Below the pieces are notes generated by a model. It was not told the origin of the DNA. It searched no databases and saw nothing but the letters and a program-made list of their open reading frames with translations. Of a DNA stretch of 64,000 nucleotides, positions 1 to 11,500 are shown one piece after another. This stretch comes from Gambelia wislizenii (lineage: Eukaryota; Chordata; Lepidosauria; Squamata; Crotaphytidae). Positions within the stretch are counted from its first letter, which is position 1; every line of letters begins with the position of its first letter. Where the stretch lies: positions 158,321,001 to 158,385,000 of the forward strand of contig JAUMIR010000001.1 in the NCBI GenBank assembly GCA_030847615.1. The letters are read 5' to 3'. The translations under genes and the position numbers were made by a program.

Positions 1-210
1 ATAAACAAGTCTGGTTGTGATTTAGATGTACTGTATGGCTAATAATATCTAATAGTAATGTATATAGGCTCTGAAATTAACGGTGAATAGCAATGGAGGA
101 GCCAAGTAATATCAAGCACATCAGAGTTTGATACCATTTTTACTTTTTTGTTTTTTTTACATGTACCTCCAAAAGAGGGAGTTGCTTATAGACACTGTGT
201 TCAAATTTAC

Positions 211-392
211 ACGACACAAATAATCCAGTGGGAGACTGGATTATTTGCCCTGGCCTCTTCCTATGGAATCCTGGGGTTTGTAGTTTTACAAGGCCTTTGG
301 CCCTCTCTACCAAAGAGTGTGGGCACCTCAGGATTCCCTAGGAAGGAGCCATGGCAAATGATCCAGTTTCAAACTGGATTGTTTTGCGTAGA
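211..392. mobile_element. MITE with internal hairpins
   Basis: The ends are imperfect inverted repeats: ACACAAATAATCCAGT near 215, and its complement before 392. The middle carries CTATGGAATCCTGGG and a facing, decayed counterpart. The same layout is seen in the element at 21543-21746, so the two look related. An extra short hairpin (AATCCAGT/ACTGGATT) lies at the left end. Confidence 0.5.
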
Positions 393-479
393 GTAGACTC
401 GGAGAGAGAACGATTTAGGAGGAATATCGGCACCAAACAAATAGAAAAAGCAGAGCCATGCTATTGAGAGAGAAAAAGG

Positions 480-1960
480 AGGGGGTGTTCTTCCACCACG
501 GACCCCGCCAGAGCTGAGGCAAACCACCACGGGAAGCGGGGCGCCTTCCAACCGCGCGCCAGGGTGGGGGAATCCCGGCGCTGACCCAGAGGGGTGTCCC
601 CTTTAAGAGCCCCCGGGGCTGGGAGGTGGGGGCTTCTCTTCTCGTGCTTGACGGCCTTCCCCCCCCAACCCCGAGAGGGCTGTCCGCTCCGTCCGCTCCG
701 CGTCACCTGACTCCGAAGCCGAAGAAGCGAGGAAGAACCTGCGAGAGGCTCCGTGCCGGACGCGCCAGGAGAGGCGAGCTCGCCAGAGGTGGGAGCGAGC
801 GGGGGCGCGCGTGTGTGTGCGTGTGCGTGTGTCCCAGGCTGGCTGGCCGGGGCTGGTGCCTCGTCGCGAAGCATCCTTCCTTCTTCTTCGTCGTCGTCGC
901 CGCCTGGCTGGCAGCGCAGCGCAGCGCAGGGGGAGGCTTGTTGTGGCCGCCCTGGGGATTAAGGCTTGGGCGGGCAAGTGGGGATTAGGCTGGAAATAGC
1001 GGCAGCTCCTGGGCGTGGAGAGCTGCTGCCCCCAGAGCCCCGCGGCTTTAGCGCATCCCTCCCCTCCCCTCCCCGCACCTGAGGGAACCGCGAGGGGCGC
1101 CTGAGGCGCGCTTTCCCCGCGCCCTGGAGCAAGGCGGACGGCGCTCCTGGAGGGCCAGCAGAGCGGGGGAGGCTCAGGGCATTGGCGGGAGGCTGCGGCG
1201 GCGAGGGAGGAGGAGGAGGAGGAGAGACGGGGGCCTCCTCGGGAGCCGAAGGCAGCAGCGAAAGCCAGGGAGAGTGGGAAGAGGCGCGGCAGTCGCCACA
1301 AGGACGGGGACGCCCTGACAGGTCGGGGGCTGCTGCTGCTGCTGCTGTCGCCTCAGGCGCCTGAGGGGAAAGGGCGGCCGAGGGGGAGGCCTGGCGGGGC
1401 GTTGAGTGCCCGCAAGAGGGGTGGGGGAGATGGGGGGGGGAGGCGCTGCTATGGAAGAGTAAGCAGGCGCAGCCGCCTCGGGTATCATTCCGTCCTCCCC
1501 GCTGGAAAGGGGGAGAATTGCATTGCAGCGGGCGAGGGAAAGGGAGGACGGAGGCTTGGAGAGGGTAAGGGGGCCCAGGGCCAAATTGGGGGGAGTGGGG
1601 GGTGTGAGGCTGAGGTGGGCTTGGCTGGTCTAAGGGAGACGAGGAGCCCTCAGAGGGTCTTCTTCGGGGAGCGGTGGGCCAGAGGATGGGGGGAAAGGCG
1701 CCGAGCGGGCGTAACATGGCGCAATGATATGATAATCTCCCGCTAGAGAGAGAGAGAGAGAGAGAGGTGGAAAGGCAGGGGAAGAGGCGAGAGAGCCAGC
1801 CTTTGCTGCAGTGGAAGCAGGAGGAGGAAGCCATGGGGAGGGAGGCCGGGAGGCCGAAGCGGAGCCCAGCTATTGAATTCCATCTCTGGGCCCTCTTGAG
1901 GCTCTCTTAGGAAGGCCCTGGCTGGGAAATCCTGGGGAGGCGGGGAAGGAGGAGAGTGCC
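480..1960. promoter_or_regulatory. CpG island, probable SNAP91 promoter and non-coding first exon
   Basis: This is the one long GC- and CpG-rich block in an otherwise AT-rich window, and it ends about 500 bases upstream of the start-codon exon. It contains GC-box-like and poly-G tracts, a (GGA)n run near 1207, a CTG run near 1329-1347 and an (AG)n run near 1746-1768. No TATA box stands out. The coding exon at 2449 is preceded by a splice acceptor, so an upstream 5' UTR exon is expected here. Possible donors are GTAAGC at 1459 and GTAAGG at 1565, but sequence alone does not choose between them. The long reading frames in this block on both strands look like composition effects. Confidence 0.8.
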
Positions 1961-2418
1961 CCCCCTCTCCAAACAAGGGAGATGAAATAGGTGGTGGTTT
2001 GCAGGAACCGCCATCATACTAATCCAGAGCTGCAATTTTCAGGCAGGGGAAGGAAAGGGCTTCTCCCCCTCCCCCTCCCCCCAATGGGAATTTAACATAT
2101 TTTAATGGGAGGGGTATTTTTCTCTTCATCTCCCCAATCTCAAAAATATCCTGATTTGCCCCAAGCCTCATCTCTTGGATATTGTTTCTCTCTAATCATA
2201 GACTCATTGCAGTGCAAATACAGTACTTACACAACAGGGGAGGTAGGGAAAGGAGTCAGCTTGGGAAGAGCCAGGTTTTGGAAATAGGTGTTTTGGTGAT
2301 TAAATCTTTCGAAGGGGATGCTTTATTTAAAAAAAACAAAAACAAAGAACACCCAATAGTAATAATACATAATAACAACAATAATAATATCCTTCAATTG
2401 TTTTCCCCTCCCTTGTAG
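1961..2418. other. Putative 5' UTR intron, 3' portion
   Basis: AT-rich sequence between the CpG island and the start-codon exon. It has a poly-C/T stretch near 2060-2085 and an A-rich simple stretch near 2325-2395 just before the acceptor at 2418. I see nothing else in it. Confidence 0.5.
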
Positions 2419-2448
2419 AAGTGGTAGCAGTCGTAGAATTAGTTGAAG
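2419..2448 (+). other. SNAP91: SNAP91 5' UTR segment upstream of the start codon
   Basis: A pyrimidine tract ending in CCCTTGTAG (AG at 2417-2418) marks a splice acceptor, so the exon starts at 2419. An in-frame TAG at 2440-2442 lies just before the ATG at 2449 and rules out an N-terminal extension. The start context has A at -3 and T at +4, which is an adequate Kozak site. Confidence 0.8.
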
Positions 2449-2578
2449 ATGTCGGGCCAGACGCTGACAGATCGCATCGCGGCTGCTCAGTACAGCGTTA
2501 CAGGATCAGCTGTGGCTAGAGCCGTCTGCAAAGCAACCACACATGAAGTGATGGGGCCCAAGAAAAAACACCTGGACT
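2449..2578 (+). CDS. SNAP91: SNAP91 coding exon 1 (residues 1-43), with the PI(4,5)P2-binding motif
   Basis: 130 nt, ending in phase 1 at a GTAAGC donor (2579). It encodes residues 1-43 plus the first base of Tyr44. Residues 28-41 read [14 protein letters not shown]. This matches the ANTH signature (K/G)A(T/I)x6(P/L/V)KxK(H/Y), in which the Lys38, Lys40 and His41 equivalents contact the PI(4,5)P2 head group in CALM/AP180. The lipid-binding site is therefore intact. Confidence 0.97.
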
Positions 2579-5500
2579 GTAAGCCTCTCTTTATATAACT
2601 GATTTGTGGAGGGTGGGGGGAACGGACGACTAAAAACTATAGTGCTCCCTATTCCCGAGATCCTCTGTCTCCTGAGTAAATTATCTGCTGACATGAGAAT
2701 TGTGTGAGGTATTCAAGAAAACAAACTTTTTAATGTATAGTTCGAGGGTATATTATTGCTTCCATCACTTCATTTTTCATTTTGACTTTCAGATTTTAGA
2801 GTCGGTGCATAAACTGGGTAGATTATAAATGCTAGGAAGCAAAAACATTGTCTGGTCATGCTTTGGACACTGAGTTTAGGCCATAGTTGATGTTTGCTAT
2901 GACTGGCTGTAATATGACAATTGATGTGAAGGGAAAAGTTGATTCACTCATCATAAAATTCTATTTTTGTTTGTCACTATAACCTATTTAGTATGATTTT
3001 GCATCTTTGAGGATGTGGGATAGAAAAGACAGAGGAAGGCAGATGTATGGTTTTACCACGCTGTTCCTCAGTAGCTTAACATCCACATTTAAATTAATAA
3101 TATTCATCATGAAATGGTGTCTCTTGTTAATCTTTTTTGCGGTACTGGTGGTTGCATTATTTTGTGGAATCATCCTTAATTTCTTCTGGAAGGTATAGTT
3201 TTCCTACTTATTCTCTTATTTGTACATTAGCAGTCAAAGTAGCTAGACTATAGATGGACCAACCAATCCTCCTTGTGGCCTTATGCTACATAACATTGTC
3301 ATACTTTTGTGTATCCTTAGCAGCAAAGTTGAATACTGAACCATACTATTAGAAACTGCTATCGTCCACTGATGATGCACATCTGTCCTATGCAGAAAGG
3401 GCATGGCTCAGACTGTAGTGGTGGCAATGATGCCATGATGACATCACAGAACCCTGATGTCATCTCTTTCTACACACAATGAACAAGTGTATTTCCAGGA
3501 TGAATCCACAGCCTTCTCCCATCTTTCTTTCATGGTCCATGATTAGGAGAACAGCAAATGATACCTGCAGCCACTGATTAGTTAGATGGGAGTGGTGAGA
3601 AGGAGAGAGCAATACTGACTTTTACAGCATTGGGGCAATCTGGATTTTAAAGGAGCTATCCAATGTGCTGAACCTATTTTAGAGGTAAGATTTAGCACGC
3701 TGGGCAGCTCCTGTCCATTGACATGCAAACTGTCAGCTACCACTAGGAGGAGTACTGTTCCAGTCATAGTTGAAACACTAAAGAGGACAGATGGTAGGCC
3801 TCACTGTAGAATTCATAGGCCACAGATTCTCCAGGATAATTGTTTGACTCCGTAGATGAGACAAGTGCTATTGATCTGTGTTCATTTACTGTGGCCTGTA
3901 TATTCCTGGGCAGTTGTGGTTACAATTCTGTTCTCTGATATGGCTTGGGGACAGGGAAGTGAGATTTGTATGAATCATTTTGGGGACTTATCTGTCTTGA
4001 CTCCAATGCCATGTTCCTGGCATAATGTTATGAAGTCATAGCAAAGCAAAGATAGGATCTGGATAAAACCCTGCACCTTTCCCACTGTGCTATGAATTCC
4101 CCATGCTGTGACAGTACCTGATTGAATTGCATTGGTGTTGCATTGGCTTACACTGATGCAGCTGAACTTATTGATCCACTCCTGTTTAACTGATATAAAC
4201 TGAAAATAGTACAGTATTTAGTATAGTATTGAAAATAGTATAGCACTTCTGTGACACTCAACCAGGTTTTAGGTAGGTATTTTGATATATTCACTCTGAA
4301 TGGAAAGAAAAGCTGCACAGCTTAATAATTAGCTTAACATTATTCAAAACATCAAATACTAGACTTGGAAAGAAGTGAGATGGGAGAAGCTGCAAATCTG
4401 TCTTTTCTGTGCATCAGCAGATTTGTTCAGAGATAGAGGTTTTTGAGGCTGCAAGCTGGTAATTTTATTGTCAATAACTGAGATTGTCAAGTTTACCATT
4501 TTCAATATATTTTCTTGCTGACATCTTACCATTAGGAAACATCTCATGGTAATTGTTCCATACTGAAAAATCACAGGATAAGATCGGTTTATTATGTTTT
4601 AAATAATGCTTGTGTTTTGACTTTTCTAACTTGTATAAAAGTTGATGAAAAGATGACATTCTTTAATGCTGTTATCCCTTACTGGTATTCTTTCATAGCA
4701 GGTTTGTCATCTCATTGTAGTAATAATAAACTATATAAAATTTATATGCTATAACCTAAAAAAAATCACATATGGTCACTCAGGACTTAAATATATTTTA
4801 CTGGAAATACATTCTAGTGACATTAGTGAAAAGTTTGAGGAATCATTCCTTTACCTGTGGCCTCAGTAATACAGGTATACCTCCATTAATGAAGTAGATG
4901 TGTTCCTAGGGATTACCTATTTAATAGAAAATTTGGTATCAGAGATTGAAAAGATGAGGATAAGTTACAAAAAAGAAGAGCAGTTCAACATGTTTCAGCA
5001 GACTGTTTGTTCAAAAATAACAAACATCTTATGAAACAGCCAGGTCAGGTCAGCCCAAAACATTTTGAATCTTCTAGAGATCACTCAAAAGCTTCTTCCA
5101 AAATGCATCCAGGGATCTTTCTTTCTTTCTTTCTTTCACCACCCTCTGCTTTTCTTATGATTTCCATTTTTAATGGCTGTACTTACATATTTGTGCTTTT
5201 TTAAATGCAGGGGTAGGGGTGGCTGGTTGGTGGGGCAGGCAAATTGGCCTCCCCTTTTTCTCTGTCTTGTTATTCACACATGCTGAGCAAGGGATTCTGC
5301 AGGCAGCTGCTGTTTACTTTGTCTGTTGTAGGCTGGAACACACAACCACTGTGGGTCACCTAGAGTAGAATCCCATTCTTTCCCAGTTTAAGCTCTATTG
5401 CATTATTTACTGCAGACACACTGCTGCAACGTGGTGCCAAAAACTTGTGTTTCTCTAGGTCTACTTCATCATCCTTCCTGTGCTGATGCTGCTAAAAACT

Positions 5501-8500
5501 TCTAGGTAGAAAGAGGACAAGGAGGAAAAATGAGACTGGACAGATGTAAAAACACTTTGTTAAAAGGAGCTTCTTTGCTGGAGGCTTTGTTAACTGATGT
5601 ATGCCTATACCGAGATAGCTAAGTAGTGGGTTGAATAATAATTCAGAACTATTGTACTGATATTACTTATATGGGTCTACTGTGCATTGAAGAAATTACT
5701 GTATGGATTATTTAAGTGACCCATTACCCATGTGGCCGTTGGGCATGTGGTTTTTTTGGGGAGACGGAAATACCCTTTGGCAGAAATACGACTAACATTG
5801 TGAGTTAGAATCACAAGGCAGATTGCAGCCAAGTAATGGGGAAATACATCAGGTCTTGAATAAGCCATCACATTTTATAATAACATAAGGGGAAGGAATG
5901 TTGAAGAACAAGCTGAAAAATAATGTTGATACCCAAGGTCCCATGCCTCAGATATGTCTCCTCAAGCTGCAGGAGTGGAAATGGGAAAGGGAACAGTGAA
6001 AGCAGTTCCTGTTTTTCCAGGAACAATAAAAAGGGCAGGGTGGTTTTGGGGGTAGCTAGCTGGTCACAGCTCCCAGGGGCAAGAAACACAGTACTGCAGC
6101 AGAGAATGGGATGGGATAGGAAGGTTTGGATGGCTGATGTACACCTAAGATGTTGTGGCCATAGCAGACACCACTCATTCTCCTGAATACTTTGCAGGAG
6201 AACAAGATGCTGCCTCGGATCGCACCCTGGGAGAAAGACAGGGTATTCATTCAATAAATGTATAAATAAATAAGATGCCACTAAGGGCATGTGCAGGTCA
6301 GAGAATCTACTTTAAAATCAGGGTGGTAGAACTACTGAAAAAGGTAATCTATCCTTGCTTTCACTGGTGGCAAGTTATAAAACAGGAGCAAGATTTGTTA
6401 ACCCTCTTCCCTCCATATCTGAATCCTAAGATAATATAGACTTAGAGCAACAGGCGTCAAAGATGCTAACACTTGGAATGTCTTCTGCTTCTGACTGTCT
6501 GAATAATGTCTGTTTTACCATGGTATAGGTAATGAAACTTTTCAAGATGTTTGCTATACAGGTCAATCGCTGTATCTACAGGACTGGTATCTGTGGTTTC
6601 ACTTATCCGTGTCTGAAAAAATATGTTCTTTCTAGGTGTTTTCTAGGTCCTCCAGCACAATTCTTTGGTATGCTTCTGCTGGAAGTTGAGCTGGAAGTCA
6701 TTCAGTTCAATAGGATTTGCTATTAGCCACAGTTTCATGTAACCACAGTAGGTTCAGGAACATTTCTGCTGCTGATATGGGGTGCGACCTCTATATGGCA
6801 AATAGATTTTTGCAGTTGGAGATCATACTCCATCTTCTCCCATATTTCTAATGGGAGAGTGGTTGGGTATGATATTCCAGAACAACACTGAAGCAATAGG
6901 CACATTTTAAACATTGTTTGTAGTGGTGGAAAAAATAGGATCATGTGTCCTTAAAAAAATAGCAAGTGCATATAGTATTTTGTAGCACTGCTTCCTCTTC
7001 TGTGTGTTCTGGTTTATATGTTTGTAATCAATTTGTTGGAACATGTTCTTAGAAAATAACACTAAAGTTTAATTATCTTACTGTAACTGGATGAAAAATG
7101 CAGGTAAATAATGCACATGTACATAATAAAATAGATGCACATGTGATGGAAGGAGCACTATTGGGACTTAATATAGAAATTCTCCAGAAATCCCACTTTT
7201 CTTCTGTATAAATCACTGAAGTACCATTTTATGAATGGCTGTTCTGGAATCTTGGAATAGAAAACTATGTTGCTAATGAAGAGCCAAGATACAATTTTTG
7301 GCTTGGGAGTAGAATGGAGGAGCCATAATATGTGCCCTAGTTGAATTTTGATGAGAAGATAGCATAGAATGATTGCTTGGTTCTTTTCTTTTCTTTTTGA
7401 AACTGTTGCAATTTAGGAGTGGTGGATTTGTTGTCACTGGACTCATGAATGGCAATGGTAGAATCAATAATAATATGTTTTTAGTGACATTGAAATCAAG
7501 TTGCTTAGTGGGATATTTGGCTGGGTCCTAATTTTTATACTGGTCACTGAACCAAAGCAGATTAGATTAATTATCCAGGTATCAGTTTTGGAATTATTTT
7601 TTGCATTATTTCTTTGTACCCTCTCTAGAAGAAAGAAAGAGGGGGAGCCATTTTGCTTTTGCTTGTGATAGGCATAGTTCATGCTGAGGGAAAATATAAT
7701 TTAAAGTTATCATGATTCAGCATTGCATGGAATTTCAGAAAATGAAGTGCTGAATAAATACCCCACTCAAATAGTCAAATATATTCAGCACAGTGAAGCA
7801 TCATAGGTTCAAGAAACGCACGAAAATGTGCAAGCAGTTGAACTTTTCTGAATTGAAGGTTAGATTCTGAGGTCAAAACAGATCCCAGGATTGCTATATG
7901 CCTTCACTGCAAGCAGTAGATGAATATGGGAAGCATCTTACAGCACCAGCAATCTACTGCAACACCTTAAAACTCAGCACCAAGTGATACTGCTCAGAGC
8001 AGAAGCAGAAGAAGCATTTAGGGAGGCAAGTAACAGGGACAGTACTTATAAAGGCCGGAAGAGTGATGTGGGCAACAGCTTTCATCACTCCACGCCTGAA
8101 GCTTAGGTAGGCAGCTCTGGAAAAGATGGGGTGAGGGGAATATGGGTCCAGAAGAGGAACGTTTCCAATACCTGCCCAGAGCACCAGATGCCTTAAGGGA
8201 AGCAGTGGGATCATCAGGGGGACTTCACTGGTAGTAATAAATAAAGCATCTCCTCAGCACATTCTTATACTGTGTAATTGAATACCACCGATTGGTTTTA
8301 ATGGTAGAATGAAGAAAAAACACCCCTTCAAGTATGCTGTCATTTAAATATCATATACCTTAGTCAAATGGTAACAGGCTTAGTGGACTGATGCTCTGGG
8401 TAATATTGCTAAAAGCAATGCAAAATAAATTGCCATGGTTGAGCACTCAATAGCAGTTTTTAAAAATTGTTGTTGGTTTTGTTTTGTTTTTGGAAAAGCA

Positions 8501-11500
8501 ACAAATGTTACAAATTAGTAGCACAAACACCTCTGGAGTAACTGATCTGAAATTGGATTCAGTTTATCTTCTATTTAGGGTCCTCACATTTCATGGTGAT
8601 GGAGGGAGGACATTAATAGCCATCTGAGTTTTCCAGTGCATGTCAGAGCGGGAGGTCTGGTGATCTGGATTCCTGATCTAGATTCAGGGTCTGAATAAGA
8701 ACGTAGTGAGTCTAGATTGATTTGGTCTGAATTGGGTCCAGAGGGGTCCAAAACCAAATTGGTAGCCCCATGTGTAGCCCTAGTAATTATGGTAAGTATT
8801 TAGTCTGTGCTGAAACTTACAATTCTCTGTATAGATAATCCGAATTTTACAACATTATGTATCTTGTGCAGATTGATTGAAGTTGCAACCTGTTGGTGTA
8901 ATTTCAGTGCAGTTCTCTAATTTAAAATATCTCAGAATTTTAGAGTGAAAACATTTCAGTAGACTTCATTTGTCATATAAATGCTCAGTTTCTGTTACAG
9001 TACAGAGGAGCCAAGAAATAGTCCAGGGCGATCTGTGATACAGTTTTGGTGCATTATAGGGAGCGGGGATAAACTAACCAGCATGTGTTATGGGAATTAC
9101 CAGCAAGAGCAGGGCATGTGCATCTTTTTCTCTTTCTCTGATGGGATTAATGGTTAATATTTATTACTATAGACAGGGCACTACTCTTGGATACTGGGCA
9201 ACCAGGTCTGCATCCTGTTTACAATTCTAGGATTCTATAGATCTGGTCGTGTCTTGATCCTGATCAGGACGTGAAGGGAAGCTATGCTTCAGGCTAAGAA
9301 GCAAGCCAAGACAAGAGTCACAGTGTCAGGTAGTTATCAGGGCAATCCAGAAATGTTGGATCTTAAGGAGAAGCTGAGGTCAAACAGGATGAGGCAGTCC
9401 CAAAGCAGCCATGGTCAAATAGTAGAGTCATTAAATGAAGCCATTTACAAATGCAGATGTCCAAAGGCAGGCGTGATAATAGTAACAAGGTATCAGCTGG
9501 TATCTTGAGGTCAGGAGCATAGGAAGTCAGTCAGGAAACAGGAGCTGGTTTGCACAAGGCTAAGAACCTGTATTATTCTAATAGCTAACTGACCTTAACT
9601 GGAAGCTCAGGTCAAAATCCTGGGGTGGAGGGTTATGCTAGTGTAATGGTCCATTATGCTGCTAGTTGGACTTACTTTATGTTCACACACCAGGTAGCAG
9701 GAGGAGAAGACTGTTTTCTCTGTGCTGCCTCCTTCTCAAATGCCTGGTGCAGAGTGGAAACAGCGAAGCCAAGAAACTGGGAGGTCTGCCTTGGACAATC
9801 ACCTGTGTCATAACACAGGTGGTACGAAGGCAGTGGTCTTCTCCTTCCATCAGCACTGCTACCTTCCCCCCCCCTTTCCTTTTTTTCTTGCTGCTTTTTG
9901 TCCTGCTTCCATCTCCACTGTCAATGGAAAAGAACAGACAAATTATTGGAGAGGGGAAATTATTTCCCCCCATTTTTTGAAGCTGTTGTTCCAGCGGGGG
10001 GTGGGGAGGGGGAATGGGGAATGGGAAAACATGTGGACAATGGATTATGGAATATATTCTTTTAGAGTGATAAATATTTAAGATAAGGTGTTTCTATATG
10101 TACTGCTCCCAGATTATTTCTAAAACTATTTAACAGGAACACTTTATGTAAGACAGTGTATAATGTCTGATCATTGCAATTTTTGTTCTTTGTTTCCTTA
10201 TCTCAGCTCTTTTCATGGGGATGAGTGCTTTATGTCTGTTTGACTCTGTGGAAAACTAGAGGACACAAAGAAATTTCTGTTTTATTTATGTTGATATTTT
10301 CATCTGGTTTTATTGTTTTTGTGGCTATATTTAATAAACTAGCAAAACCAAATATGTTCCTTAAAGTCCAGGACTTTGTAGCTCTTTGTTACAAAAAAAT
10401 GAAAATGTAAAAAAAAAGGAAATTCAATTTGTATACAGTTGGCCCTCCACATTTGCAGGTTTAACTTTTACAGATTTGATTATTCACAGATTATTTGCTG
10501 CTGCCTCCACTGTTGTCCCTTTAACAGGGACTGCATGCCTCATGAGACTGAGGGAGACTGTTAAGTATGGCAAGGCTTGTAAGTCCCTAATAAAAATGTT
10601 GTAGGGCAGCAGCGGAGGCAGCAGCACATCCCACCAGCCACCCCCTTCTGCCTTGCAAAGGAAACCCACCACCTCAAAGTTATATGTAGCGGATTGTACT
10701 TTTTTGTCTGTTAAATATGGTTGGCGGCCCCAATAGATATTTGTGTTTTCTCTGCTTTCACAGGAGTCCTGTTCCCCTAACCCCAGGGAATGTGGAGGGC
10801 CAACTGTATATCATTTGAATAAACTGTGTTATTAATATACCAAAATGTGATAAATGTATGCCAAAAATTATATATAATACATTTTATGTTACTAAAGTAA
10901 CAAACTGACATTCAGCATGTCTCTCTGGCTTTTCTTCGTGAATGAAGATTCAGAAAGGACTCATCCCGCGTTTTCTACAAGTGTGTTGATGACTGAAAAG
11001 GCCAATCCGAGATAAACAAGTCCAGTTGCAGAAGGCACAGCAAAGGGTGATGTTTCCGGGTTGTGATTCTTTCTGCATTGTCGTTTCTCTTCAAGACTTG
11101 TTAGGCGTGAGTTCACAAATAAGCCTGCAGCATTGTGGATAGTGTGTCTCCACGCCTCCCGATGTGAGGCCAGGGTGGACCATTGTTGGTGATCAATTTG
11201 GCCTACCCTGAGGTGTTGTTTCAGGGAGTCCTTGTATCGCTTTTTGGAGTGCCCCTCTTCTAATATCATATTTGTCCATTTTTCATTTTTTTTCTGGAAA
11301 AAATCAATTTTATCTATGGCTTCATTATTTCTGAAAATTTTGCATGTCTGGTGAGAACCCATTCAGACCAAGCTGTAATTTATTAGCCACCCTTTAAGAA
11401 TATTTATACTGAGGAGTCCTTCGCTTGCTTTTGAAAATGCCCCTTACTCCCAAGGAGCCTGGTTATTTTGGGTTTTGAGGCCCATGCTCCATTCATAAGT

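Noticed and set aside
603..1834. Long overlapping reading frames on both strands of the CpG island (up to 291 codons)
   Set aside because: They are Pro/Ser/Arg-rich in every frame, with no recognisable domain. This is expected where stop codons are rare in GC-rich DNA.
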